64,000 nucleotides of DNA, taken from positions 90,802,182 to 90,866,181 of the forward strand of contig CM068839.1 in assembly GCA_028554795.2 (NCBI GenBank), written 5' to 3'. Every line of letters begins with the position of its first letter. Position 1 is the stretch's first letter. The notes beneath the pieces are model-generated. The model had not been told where the DNA came from. It searched no databases and was given only the letters and a program-made list of their open reading frames with translations. The position numbers and the translations under genes were made by a program. Of this stretch, positions 1-11,585 are shown in pieces. This DNA comes from Sinohyriopsis cumingii (lineage: Eukaryota; Mollusca; Bivalvia; Unionida; Unionidae).

Positions 1-508
1 CAAATATCCTTCCAAAAATCACTACGGTACATATTAAATAAGATACAGTTATATAACTGATATTCAAATTATTTTGTTCCCATGTAAATGCATAAAAATT
101 ATGTCTATTATCGCTTCAATACCGACCTTGCTTGTATTTTTATATATGCATCCGTTGCCTAAGACAAGGATTGTTGAACGTTTAAAATTATTTTGTTTCC
201 TGAACGTTAATAACTGTGTATACATAAAATCTGACAGAAATGGTCTGTTATGTTTCCTGTTTCAACTTGTGTTTTCTTTATCTCTACGTTGCTTCTGAAA
301 CAAGAAAATTAAATTGTCTTTCTTTTCATACCCCTTCTAAATGTTATACTTCACATATCGATCAATTTTCTCACAAGTGAATACCAGTTAATTAGTAATG
401 TCTGCACTCCTCTCTCAAATCAATGATTATTCGGCAATCAAACCAGTTTGTCACTAATTATAATGTTTTTCATAGCTATTATGAAGATGCAGTATCATCA
501 TCCTTTTA

Positions 509-557
<49 letters not shown>

Positions 558-640
558 TTGCAAGCACTGACATTCAGTCATAATGTGCGGAAGGATATTA
601 TTCCAGTACTAATGGAGAACAGTACTTAGATTAACAGAAC
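1..640. other. No gene seen; AT-rich sequence with a CT microsatellite
   Basis: No open reading frame with recognisable protein character was found on either strand. The short frames present have the biased composition of random AT-rich DNA. The only structure is a pure CT dinucleotide run at about 512-555. Confidence 0.6.
512..555. repeat. (CT)n microsatellite
   Basis: An uninterrupted TC/CT dinucleotide run of about 44 bases is directly visible. Confidence 0.95.
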
Positions 641-649
641 ACTACTTAG

Positions 650-815
650 ATTAACAGAGTCGAGACGTAAAGGGTGCCTGTTCGAGTCCTACGACCGGAT
701 AGGCCATGGTGGGCCGCCATGGTGTGTCCTTGGGTAAAGTACTTCACTCCAATTGATTCCTGACTAAATAACGTGCATGCATTACTGTACCGTAAAACAC
801 CAACCAAATCAATTT
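650..815 (+). mobile_element. SINE-like copy with box-B-like head
   Basis: A box-B-like GTTCGAGTCC occurs near 683, as expected for the internal promoter of a tRNA-derived SINE. It is followed by CCATGGTG, a CTTGGGTAAAGTACTTCACTCCAAT stretch described here only in part, and a CCGTAAAA...CAAATCA tail. A related body without the tRNA-like head is present at about 34735-34905 (CATGGTGACATCTTGGGC, CACTTCAATCCAATTTACC, GCCGTAAAAGACTCC). Finding two copies supports a dispersed element. Box A is poor, so the copy is degraded. The family name is not known to me. Confidence 0.5.
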
Positions 816-1053
816 AAATCTAAATACTAACGTAGCCGTGTAACAAATTGATAAATTTAAAGCAGATTATACATATAAATAAAACAGCGAAAGAAGGTAT
901 ATAGACGTTATAATTATTCTTATGCCAGAGATTTTCTTTATTATACCAAGAGTTGAAGTCCTCGTGGTACAAAATTACAACAAAAACAAAGATGACGGAG
1001 GCAGCGTCACACAAAAGTCACACATCGTAGTATTAAGATCGTACCACTGTTTG

Positions 1054-1302
1054 GTGTTTTGATTGGTTTGGTTTTGTGGTCTTATCGATATTTCTCAGCA
1101 CACGGTAGGCCTTGCATGGCTGACTGTATTAAGAGGAAAAAGAGCCTAGAAAACCCCCGGAAAGAACATCGACCTACGGTAAGTTCCTGTCAAGTTTTCT
1201 CACATACTCACTTTGCTCGGGCCGAGATTCGAACTCACGCGAACAGAGGCGAATTGTCAGCGATCTGTGTGGGCGAGAGTCTTAGACCACTCATCAACCC
1301 AA
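1054..1302 (-). mobile_element. tRNA-derived SINE-like copy, reverse orientation
   Basis: This segment is clearly related to 16006-16262: both share TTTCTCAGCACACG / TTTTTCAGCACACG, AAAACCCCCGGAAAGAAC, CAAG-TTTTCTCACATAC and a GCCGAGATTCGAACTC / GAATC..GACTCGAACC segment, and both end in CTTAGACCACTC / CTTGAGACCACTC. On the minus strand these ends read as a box A (GAGTGGTCTAAG) and a box B (GAGTTCGAATC), the two parts of a tRNA-type polymerase III promoter. The copy is diverged and carries no coding sequence; a 91-residue frame in it is an artefact. Confidence 0.6.
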
Positions 1303-1437
1303 TAACGCATCCATGTTTCTATGACCGTAGGTAAAGAAAAAACAGAGATAGAGTCTCATTTAGTGTGCCCATGACTGAATTGTCGTGCTCAACGTAGCAT
1401 AAATCAAAATTTCAGGTTCGTTACATAAACAAAGAGC

Positions 1438-1472
1438 AACACACACACACACACATTACACACACACGCACT
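1438..1472. repeat. (CA)n microsatellite
   Basis: An imperfect CA run is visible. The reverse-complement arm has a GT run at the corresponding place, 57518-57551. Confidence 0.9.
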
Positions 1473-1873
1473 TACATATGCACACGGAGTACTAACACAA
1501 GTTAAATGAAACAAATATAAGAAAGGATAAAAACCTTATAAAAATCATTACTTAAACCTCAGGCAAGTACAAATGTATTTGTAACAATTATTAGTCTCAC
1601 ATTCTATCAGACAATAAAAGAAATGAAGCTTTAAAGAACTTGCCTCTTTGATACGAATGGTAGGCTACGAGTTAGAAAATAGCCAATGGATTTTTTAAAA
1701 TATTTGTTTACCATAAAATCAGGTTCTGTCGAATTTCTGCTTTCCAAAAGTTACTATTTCTTTCACTGTAGTATCAATGACTGACAAACTGGACTATCCA
1801 TCAAAAAATGTATTATTTATAGATATCACAACAGTTCCGAATCTTTATCTCAATACATAGCAAACGTTGTCAG

Positions 1874-1894
1874 GTATACAAGGTATACAAGGTC

Positions 1895-1927
<33 letters not shown>

Positions 1928-2125
1928 TGTCACACATCAGGTATATCCGGTATTTATATATACATGTGTATAGTGTCACGCATCAGGTATACACGGTATT
2001 TATATGGGTATGTGTATAGTGTCACACCTCAGGTATACAAGTTATTTATTCGTATATGTGTATAGTGTCACACATCAGGTATACAGGGTATTTATATGTA
2101 TATGTTTATAGTGTCACACATCAAG
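1874..2125 (-). repeat. Minisatellite, about 55-bp unit, left copy
   Basis: About four degenerate units of the form GTGTATAGTGTCACACATCAGGTATAC + GGTATTTATATGTATAT are arranged in tandem, with an internal GT run at about 1896-1926. The reverse complement of the same unit forms arrays at 37780-37925 and 40300-40505, consistent with the larger inverted duplication. Confidence 0.85.
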
Positions 2126-2923
2126 GAAAAGAGAATTTAAGCAAGCTCCAGAGACTCTCATATCCGCCCTAAAATTGTAAATAATATTAGTCAAATTTGT
2201 TTTCATGGTGCATGCCTTAATGATGGCTAACTTTGAAATTTAGTGCATCCACTTAACTTAAGATTCATAAACTCTGGGGATGAATCGGTCCCTTTTTGAG
2301 TACTGAATAAATTATACATACAACAACAATTTGTTGTACCACTCGTAATATTAACATTTTACCGACATTCTTCCATCAACATAAAATATTTTTTTCTCAT
2401 TCATCATAACGCTACCGGGTATTTACTACAGCTAAATAATATCCGACATATCCTTTATTATCGGAGCACCAGCGAGTTACTTATGCCCATAATAATACAG
2501 TTACATTGCAATGACAATGGAAATATTTAATTGCAAATGAAAATGTAGCCGTGTCTGATTTTTAATATGTCAATGAACATTTTTAGCTCCCTTTTCTGTA
2601 GGTGTAGAGGAGATGAAATAATATTACTAACCCAAAGATCTTATTATTCTGAACTTATTAAGTAAAATTAAAACAGCAAACACTACTATCACCATTACCA
2701 CCTATCCTGAAATGAGCGTGAGTTCTATTTAAAGACTGGCAATCGGTTACATTGTAGTTCTTGTTTCATTTGGTTCACATATCAGGCATAATTTGATCGA
2801 ATAGATCTTGGCGAACAGTCAGCTTGTCGATATTTATCATAGAACTTTTTCTTAATATTTCTTGGTATCCGCAGCAAAATTGCCGTTCCCTTTACTATCA
2901 AAGAAGTTCGATCGCCTGCCAAG

Positions 2924-3157
2924 TCATACCAAAGAGTTTCCAAAATGGTACTAACAACTGCCTCGCTTGGCGCTCACCATTAAGAGGTTAGTGTTAGGAC
3001 TGATCGGCCTGGTGTCAGGATAATGTGACTGGGTGGGACATCATGCTACATGTCTGCGGCATGATGCCCCAGTGCTAGACGTCACTATAAGCTGCCAGAC
3101 TGCAGACAACGTAGCGATATGACTTAAAAATTGTTAAAGCAAAGTTAAAAATCCAAA

Positions 3158-3199
<42 letters not shown>

Positions 3200-3695
3200 C
3201 ACAAATTGTTGCGATCAAATTCCGTACTTGTGCAAAAAATGACATTTCAGTACAAGTCTTCCTGGCAGAGTTTTGCGGGAAACACTTATGATTTGCTCAA
3301 GGCCTTGTAGTTATACTAAAAAAGAACTTATGCCTTGTGGTTCATTAAATAATTTTATAATAAGAAAGAAAATTTTCTGTATTATTCCATATTTAGGTTT
3401 AACAAATGCGCAGAAATCGTACACATATTTTGAGATAAACATAAATATAACCTCATAATTTTCCACCATTTATTTAGCTGATCTCTGAGGTCATTCAGAT
3501 TTAGGTAAAATCCTGACCACATGCAGGCGCTTTCGAGTCATACTGCTACGACGTTTGCAGTGTGACAGTTTATAGCGATGTCTAGCCCAGTCACATTATC
3601 CTGACACTAGGCCGAGCAGTCTTAACAATAACCTCTTAATGCTGAGCTCCTAGCAGGCAGTTGTTAGTACTATTTCCATAAATCTTTGGTATGAT
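2924..3695. mobile_element. Fold-back (long inverted-repeat) element
   Basis: The left arm at about 2924-3124 (TCATACCAAAGAG ... CATTAAGAGGTTAGTGTTA ... GTGTCAGGATAATGTGACTGGG) is matched in reverse complement by about 3533-3695. The arms are 160-200 bp and imperfect, and the left one has an extra segment of about 40 bp. The loop holds a CA microsatellite (3159-3197) and AT-rich sequence without a transposase. The arrangement suits a MITE or fold-back element. An exact target duplication was not established. Confidence 0.6.
3159..3197. repeat. (CA)n microsatellite
   Basis: An uninterrupted CA run lies inside the loop of the fold-back element. Confidence 0.95.
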
Positions 3696-5445
3696 TCCAC
3701 CGGATTTCCAGCAATCTACCTCCGGTATCAGATGTCGCTTTCGAAGTGAAAAAGTGGCGGGTGAAAGAACGAATTATGCGCCATGCAGTACACTAGTAAC
3801 GCAATGCAACTTTGATAAGATTTTTATTTGTCTGCGTTTTTTGATTCATCAGAAATGTTTGCCCATTATGTGGTAATTACCGATTTGATAGCTCGACTTA
3901 ACGAAACTTATCGTTGTTTCTGGCGACCATGCAGAAAAAATGTTGAATTTAAGGTTATCGAGACTTACAATTTGCTGGCCATTGTTACAGAGCATAAAAT
4001 ACATAAATCAGGTTTAAACAACATTCCATTATATTATATCAAAGCATACGAACGATTCTGATTATGATTTTTATGGGAACTGTGTGTGGGGCTTCATTCT
4101 TTATTTATTTTGCCTTAAATCATTTAGAATCAAAATAGTTCCAGAGACTAATTATTTTCCACTCTAGAGTCAGATTTTACCGGGTGGAAAAAGCAAACTG
4201 TCAATACCCCTAGAGTGACCGTCAGTATGGTCACTGTACAAACATAGTTCATAAATCGTTAATCATCCTGATTAACCACGGCAAATTAAATGCAGGTAGA
4301 CCACTCTTCTAAAACCTAATCGTCCACGTGTGCAGTACAAGTCTAGTCATACATATGGAAAATATAACATTGAAAGAACTTACGTATTCCTACTTCTAGC
4401 TGTAGTGTCAAAAAGTAAAGCTATTGCATGCAAAAGGCCATGTCGTCATGTGCTAAAAGCACAAATAATTAATTACACTAATGAAATAGATGTAGGTGAC
4501 AGTGACCTTTGATTGTAAGGTGAATTACTAGCATATGCTTTCATTCATCAAGCTTCATTACTCTAAAATGAAAACTACACAGATATTCTCCATAAAAGCC
4601 ACAATATATGAATACATGGCTTACATATACAGATATTTCCATATTTATCGGCGTACATCAATGACATTATATTTCTTCTTGGACTTCATATTTGCACTAT
4701 GACATCAATGTCAAGAATATATCTCACTTCGTTCTGAAGTATGTTATGTTGTATTATGTGATGTTGATTAGCTACTGCTGCGAAGCAAAACTAAGCTGAT
4801 TAGCAATGTTGTTAATTCCGTTTTCATGGCAATGCACCCATAGCTGTAAAGAATCGTGTAATATTGGGTCAAAAGTTAACAGTAGGTCAATCAGTAGCTG
4901 TACCTGAAATAGATCAGTGTTAACTTTGTTCCATGCGATGAAGTGTAAATACTTTTATACAAAATTTTAAATCAGTATTCTATATTCTTCCATAAAATGT
5001 ATTCGGGGTAAATCAAAATATAACATTATCTCAGATTGTTGACAAATGACAAATTATTCGGTCAATTCTCATTGAAAGATCATATATTACAAAGGAGTAT
5101 TCGCGTTCTGTCTAAAATTTATGAGAACAAACGTGTTCGATGGTAAACTTTTATTTCTGAATCGGAATGTTTAGTTTCCGATTCCATTTCCCGGTAACAG
5201 ACATGTATAGTTCCTTATGAAGGCTTATGTATTGCTTTTACAACAACATTATCATTTCTTGTGATTTTACCTTTACCTTGTACATGTCAGATAAAAACAT
5301 ACGTAATTATTAGAAAATGAGTTTAATTTGTAGGTAAATATGCAGAAAATTTAAAAATAATTACAGATATGAAGTATATATATATTATTCCATTTCTGAC
5401 TCATTCTCCTCGATGCTACATTGATTTGTCAGCGATCTGAAAAGT

Positions 5446-6769
5446 GATTTTATTCTAAATGAAACTCTTGATGTTTCGTGGCTATTGAATCTTTCTTACC
5501 AATTTTTTAAATATGGTTTATTATGGTCAATTTTCAGAGAAATAGGTAAGGTTACAATGTATCCATTATATAAGAATGTTTCAATTCAATATCCCAACGA
5601 TTAGAGAGATATTTCGTTTACAAATGCAGTGTCCAAAATATTTTACAACAGTATTGAATTTCAAATTCACTATATTTTCTGATAAACAATTACAGCCTTT
5701 AATGATTATAGCAAGGTCAGTTCAGCAGATGTATGCCATATTTCCCATGCTGTCGTGACCTTTTAACCGTAAAAAACTTCTGGAAGAGAAAGGAAAATTT
5801 ATAAATCAAATCCTGGTCAAATTATTACGTTTTAGGTTTTTATATAAAATTCTTATAAGAATAATCATCCACTCCTATTTTAATATCAGTCTGAAATCGC
5901 TTTTGGTTGTCATTAAATATAATTTGAGATGAAATTTTTATTAAAATTATTCATAGGAATTATAAAGTCATTATTAACATTTTTTACTAAAACACTATTT
6001 TGGGTTCGTTATTATGAATTCAAAAACCATTCTGAATTATATCATTGTGGTACATGAAGACTATATGTATACACGATATAGACCTTGATCATCTGCAGGT
6101 GCTTCTCCCGGATTTCGAAGCATTAACTGTCGGCCACCACAAACTGATCCAATGTGTATGGTCCAGTTTGTTATCGTTTCTTGAGCTAAGAGCCCAAACT
6201 GCCTTTGGCTAGTTTTTCTTAATCAGAAAAATGGTTCGCCATGTGTTGGTCTCATAGTACTGAGTGCTGCGTCGCTTAAAGAGTGATAGAAAGTGTAGAG
6301 TCATCGTGCAGACGTGTCTGTTGTGAACTATAAGCTCTACTGATTGAATCTGTCTTGTGGACTCGCTTTCCAAATTCCGTATTTTTTCTGCTGCGGGTTT
6401 CAGTATGGCCTTGACCTCTGAGGGCATGTTTAAATGTGTTATAAAGCACGCCGCAAAACAAAATTTAGGTGGCTGTTCTTGAAAGTGTAAGGTTGCCAAA
6501 GCCAAACTCTTGAATGGGTAGAGGCCGCACACTACTGCAGCCGCAAGGTAATGATTCTCACGAGTTAGGTTTGTCGATACCAGTAAGCAGTTCAGGTTTC
6601 GTTGTGCCCATGCTCTATTCAGTCTACACCGGATCAGTAATGTCTACTGCCATCCACCGTCCTTCTCCTTACCATGGTCATGATTTGAACTGCGAATCAA
6701 AAACATTTTGAATGTCGGAAGGACGACAGTGTGTGCGTCAGAGCTTAACCCGAAGCTGCTACAGTGCTA
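5446..6769. other. No gene seen
   Basis: AT-rich sequence beyond the inner boundary of the left duplication arm. The longest frame (about 107 codons, minus strand near 6209-6532) has no recognisable motif, is overlapped by other frames of equal quality, and is not supported as a gene. Confidence 0.5.
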
Positions 6770-9110
6770 AATGGGTCCAAGGGTTATTAGCTCGGACCCC
6801 CGTCAATGCTTCAAACTGCTTGCGCAATACACGTGCTTGTTGTACACGTGCCATGGATAGAGTGTGCCTAGCTAGTGTTATCTTTAAATTTATATTCAAA
6901 CCTAATAGATATGTAGCTTATGAGTCTTATCTCTAAATCGATTCATGAATTGTCGCTAATACAAGCACATCCATTTGGATCTTTTTTCTATATGCGCCAG
7001 CTTATGGTTCACTATATCACTACCACATGGAAGGCTTCCTGCAGACTTCCCTTCCAAGAGGAACGAGATGCTGTTGGCAGAGTGCACTCATTTCTGTATT
7101 TTGTAGATGAACTTTGAAATATTTTTAGCACGAATTTTTGAGGAAGCAGTCTCACAAAACATCAATCCCTTGCAGTCATTGTAATATTTTGTTTAAGTAT
7201 GTCCATTTCAAAATATGTCATAAAAACTTAGATGCTCATAGAGGCGTGGACAGCAAGGGAAGTGTACCATCACTTATGTAGCTAGGAAGTATATCCAAAA
7301 AAGATGAGCATATTCTTTAAACACAGCTAGTTTTGTGTTTTCTGGTGGGGTTTGACAAGAAACGTATAGTTGTGTATGCTGTGTGGGTTTGAAAGAGTGG
7401 TGTCTGGCGCTGAGGGAGTGGGACGCCACGCATATCTGGCACGATCACCTTCCTTTCTGCTACAGATGTTAGGATACGTAAACTAGGATAATGTCCTGGC
7501 ACCGTCAGAGCTACTTCCACTGGAGGTGGGTAATACAATCATTCAGTAGCATTGCCGAGAGAAGTTTGTCAAATCCAATTTCAGAAAACGAATTTTCTTA
7601 CATGAGAGACATGCTTTAGTATATGCAGACCTCTACTATACTTATACACATGCATAGTAATGACACACTCGAAGCAGCTTCTGGTACAGAGTATATTAAA
7701 TTGGACTGTTATCGTACAGAAAAACACACACGTGTAGAGCGCGCATGTGTGCGTGTGTGCATTGTACTGAATACACAACAAGATGGTCCTAATCTAATCA
7801 CATTCAAAGCTATTTCTGCTGGGGGTGAAGTTCAATACTGTTTAGCTGAACAGATGAGGGAATTTACTGCTACGCAAATCGAGAAAATGAATTTCCTTAG
7901 AAGTAGAGCAATTTACAGTCAAGAGACATGTACTTCAAATGTGAAATCCCATAGCTACATTCCTGAGACAATGAAAGCTACTTGCGATTTTATTCCCATA
8001 TATATTTGCTACTCTAATAATATTCAGAAGATGTTAGTCTCACACTAATATGAGAGATAACATTTTCCCAGAAGAGACAATATTAGCTATTGTTAAGCGA
8101 CATAATCTGTGAAAGAGAGCCAATCTTCTAGGAACCGAACGAGCTAGTTCGTTTAGCGCGGTGGGATAAAATACCGTTTAATTGCATTGATGATGGAAAT
8201 GTCGGCAACCATCCATATTTATTAAAGAAAACTTTTCTGATATGAAGGGCAAGTTGCATCTAAGAGACGTTGATGCCACACCCATTCAAGTCTTTTCATA
8301 CACGTTACTGTCACATTAAAAACAACTACTCGTAAAATCCTTATAACATTCGAACAAAGGGAAGGGTCACTTCATAGCCCCACTTAGAGCTGGAGGTCTG
8401 GAGGTGTCCACACAAACAAATTGTAATTGGACTGACTATCGTGAGTTAGTGGAGAGGAAGTCATCAAATATGTTGCACGGGACTTGGGTTAACATCACTC
8501 GATCGCATGTCATGAGAAAATGCGGTTATCTTTAAATCTATTGCAAAACAGTTTCACATGCTCTGGATTAGTTGTTGCAACATCCATGTATTTTGAACGC
8601 AAGAAATCTCCCGAGTCAGCCATCCCAGGTCATTTTAATGAAAGCGACAAATCATGTCTCTGGGGTATGTCAGGTGCATCTTCCCTCCACCCCTACCACC
8701 CAAACTGCACAGAGGACTGCTGTCCTTTTGTTACAAATTGATACTATGTTTCACATATCTAAAAATAGAAATGTAATTTTAACTGTTTTAATACAGATGA
8801 AACAACCGCAGAACTCCATGAATTCAAAGCTTTCAGAGCTTTTATATGAAATATTTTATGAGTTTAAGAAGAAAAATGCCTATTTGTTTTCAAGTTTTAA
8901 CTAGATGAAAGTATATTAAAAGCTGTTTTATATACAAGAAACAGTGCATTGTTTCTCGAACTAAAATCGTACATTTTAGAAAAGATACACAAATTTTACA
9001 TATTACATTTAATGATGATAACAGTGAGGTAGACAATATTAACAAGATAGGAAGATGATTAAAACAGTGAAATAAAAGAAAAATAATTCGAAGATGATGC
9101 TGAAAAATAC
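6770..9110. repeat. Dispersed repeat family 1, copy A
   Basis: This region shares a colinear, diverged series of blocks with 25740-27430 and, in part, with 23130-23680. Examples are GTCAATGCTTCAAACT, TGTGTGGGTTTGAAA, CGTCAGAGCTA, ATGAATTTC, the TTAGTCTCACACTAATATGAGA block, GGAGGTGTCCACACAAACAAA and TTTCACATGCTCTGGATT. The frames of 60-141 codons in it are not conserved between copies, so the repeat looks non-coding. Copy A has about 500 bp near 6850-7370 that are absent from copy C. The nature of the family (LTR, Helitron or segmental duplication) is unknown. Confidence 0.65.
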
Positions 9111-9369
9111 AAACATTCGTTTACGGCAACATTTGAACTACGACTTGAAGTTCTCGTAATCTTCAGAAGGCCTGTATACAAAAATTTAGCAAAACAAAAT
9201 ATAGAATTTATCGAAACAAACTTCGATTTGAACTCAGAATACAGTGATCCGTTATATGTAATAGCTGTTTAAGAATCAACAGTGTGAATATATGACCCAT
9301 AAATCTGAAGCAATTTATCCGTTTGAGAGGATTGAACAAATTGCGCTAATTACTAGAAATACAAGTACG

Positions 9370-9620
9370 GGTTAGTAGTATATAAAAGTGGGGTTCTGGA
9401 CCACGTTATTGCTACGTGATAAGACGTGCTTGAGAGAGCCCCACTGATCTTTACTATTGGTCTAGCACTGTCCCTGCTTCTGGGTATGGTGTTTCTGAAC
9501 CACTGTTTTGTGTATATAGTGATGGGGTTCCTGGACTACCACGTGACAACGGTTGGTCTAGCACTGTTCCTGCTGCTGGGTGATGGTGTTTGGGTGAATA
9601 TAGTGATGTATTAGAGATGT
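9370..9620 (+). repeat. Tandem duplication, about 95-100 bp unit
   Basis: The phrases TTGGTCTAGCACTGT, CCTGCT.CTGGGT.ATGGTGTTT and TATAGTGATG recur in order at about 9458-9530 and again at 9552-9610, with a partial GGGGTTCTGGACCACG at 9390. A 62-codon frame across it merely reflects the repeat. Confidence 0.6.
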
Positions 9621-9639
9621 TCTTGTAGTATAGCTAAGA

Positions 9640-11361
9640 TGTCTCTTCCATATTATCCTTGGAGCGTCGATCGACTGGGATCTAGTGATGAGCTTGGTAG
9701 TAGTATTGCAATAGTGGAATTAAGTGAAGAGGAGTCCAATGAGGGGTTGAAGCGTGCGAAGGAGGCTATAACATATGCAAATAAGGATTTGAGTTAAGTT
9801 CCTGAGATGATTGACTGTGAGGAGAGCTATGATGAGTACGAGAACGAGAGTAGGTGGGACTCAGTGATAGTCATCAGCGTCCGGTGCAGCGTTACAAGCA
9901 GCATTATTACATAAAGAATAAGCTAAAACGTTTTCATTTGTCAGCGCCGTAGCGATATCATGTTTTTTTCAATTGTTGAATAGAATGACTTGAGTTCAGT
10001 TGGTGGGGCGTGTGAAATTTATAAAATATGAGTATGTGTTCAAGCGTATATTTTAGATGATGGGTCTTCACAAGCAAGCAGGTAAGTGTAAGACTGTATT
10101 ATAAAAGAGCATAGGCGAGGAGTATGATCAGATTATTTCAGAGGTGTTGTCGTCTCAGCAGTAGTGGTCACACAAGGAAATGTCATCAAAGGTGCTGTTG
10201 GAATCCACGAGTTAAATTGTTCAGGATGAATAAACTATTTGACGAGCGATTTTTCCCTTTGGTGGAGATGGCATTTTCGACTATGAAGAGGTTTTTTTTA
10301 TTTTTATAATTCCTGATTGTAAAAAGAACCCTGTATGGTCTCTCCCGATGAATCTTTGAGCATGTCCGTGACTGGAATGATTTTTGAATGCTATCAACGA
10401 CGATGACTGTAACAAGATTGAAACCGAATGGATGCTTGGATTGAATGACAACGCAACACAATGTGAGGGTATGAAAGTTTATGAATCAAACAAAAGATGA
10501 GAAAATAAATGTTCACTACAAGGCATATGCACACTACAGGGCATATGCACACCCAACTACTACAAATAATACACTACTATTATACTGAACATGTAACAGA
10601 TATCCGTATGTGTAACAAAGATATGAGTATGGTTTTGACATTCACATTGTGCACAATGATAATAATATGATTTACGGAGTCATAGGAGACAAATGAACAG
10701 ACACGAGTACGATTCACGGAATCGTATGTTGCACAAAAAGTAATCATGGTTCCGACAACCATATAATACCGATGACAAATACGTGGTTCACACAACCATA
10801 TGATAACAATGAAAAATATGTATATTTCACACAACCATAAGGCCCAAAATAAAGTATGATTAAAAAAAACTACGTGTTACAAAAAATGAGTATGGTTCAA
10901 CTAACCACGTGTTACAAAGCAAATTAAATATGGTTCACAGCCACGTGTATTTGTCAATGAAGTTAATAAATCAAATTTTTCTTCAGGCATGCCAAATTAT
11001 TTCCTTGCCTTATTCCTTGACTAAGACTTCTTCGGTCCAGTTAGGGGTGTATCTGTTTTCGAATGTAGCTTTTTGTCTGATAATTCTGAAGTGGTCACCT
11101 ACTTTGAAATTGGATCTAAAAATAAGACCTCCGTATTATGTTGTTTTTTTTTGTCAGCTGAAGATGCTTCCGTGGGAGTCATTTTAATGCTGCCGTGCGA
11201 AGTATGATTGTATTAGTCAACGATTTCTCTCCAAAGGTCTAAGTGTCGGTTAGCGTTATAGCTGATAGATCTCTTTCACGTGCGATTTTTGAGAGTTCTG
11301 TTAAACCGCACTACGACGGCCTATTTGATATTTGTATGCTTTACAATATAATATTATTGTT
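9640..11361. other. Decayed sequence, possibly part of an old virus-like element
   Basis: Short frames with moderately protein-like composition occur (for example an acidic stretch from the ATG at 9639 on the plus strand), but every one is broken by stops and none is recognised. The sequence lies next to the phospholipase and integrase relics at 11362-12150, so it may be debris of the same element. An array of palindromic repeats is described separately. Confidence 0.3.
10590..10945. repeat. Array of short palindromic iterons
   Basis: At least five units contain an imperfect GGTT...AACC palindrome (ATGGTTCCGACAACCAT near 10745, GTGGTTCACACAACCATAT near 10783, a degraded one near 10826, TATGGTTCAACTAACCACG near 10891, TATGGTTCACAGCCACG near 10929). 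They are separated by TGTTACAAA/TGACAAA-type linkers at spacings of roughly 40-60 bp. A different palindrome, ACGATTCACGGAATCGT, occupies the equivalent position near 10708. There is no CRISPR-type repeat/spacer regularity. Confidence 0.55.
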
Positions 11362-11585
11362 TCAAAACGAATCTGAGTCGGTTTGGTTATTGAATTCACT
11401 ACCATGATATGACCATAACTTATTGGGCTTTAGTGCACCTAGAAAGCTATCAGACGCTACAACTATAGCATTTTCTTTTTTTTCTAGAGGAAAAACCCAT
11501 GCGTATTTGCTGAAAACATTCATGACCGTCATGCCATATTTGAAATGATCATTGTACGCGCTGTAATATCTCATGTCGAGATCTG
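11362..11585 (-). pseudogene. Relic of a Polinton-type (retroviral-like) integrase
   Basis: A 70-codon minus-strand frame carries the typical beginning of the integrase catalytic core: a YGMTVMNVFSKYAWVFPL segment (the second strand of the RNase-H-like fold), followed about 30 residues later by a WSYHGSEFNNQ segment. That segment corresponds to the family's second catalytic aspartate region (usually D-x-G-x-EF); here the Asp is replaced, so the relic is inactive. The N-terminal and C-terminal parts are missing or scrambled, and a fragment of the same region is duplicated at 12143-12222. It lies downstream of the phospholipase relic, the same order as in the intact element at 54635-56124, but the sequences differ clearly, so it derives from another lineage. 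Confidence 0.65.

Larger units (their letters stand above)
1440..5445. repeat. Left arm of a large diverged inverted duplication
   Basis: Read in reverse complement, this segment matches sequence flanking the viral element at 35065-40566 and 57146-57540. Examples are the AACAGACATGTATAGTTCCTTAT block (5200; reverse at 35300), TAAATAATATTAGTCAAATTT (2177; reverse at 37665), the CATGTCGTCATG..CTAAAAGCAC block (4440; reverse at 36185) and CATAGCAAACGTTGTCAGGTATACAAGG (1856; reverse at 40490). Order is preserved throughout. Divergence is substantial, so the duplication is old. The arm contains no recognisable gene, only a minisatellite and a fold-back element. Confidence 0.8.

Noticed and set aside
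7623-8048. 141-codon plus-strand frame
   Set aside because: It spans repeat family 1, and the frame is not preserved in the related copies at 23130 and 25740.
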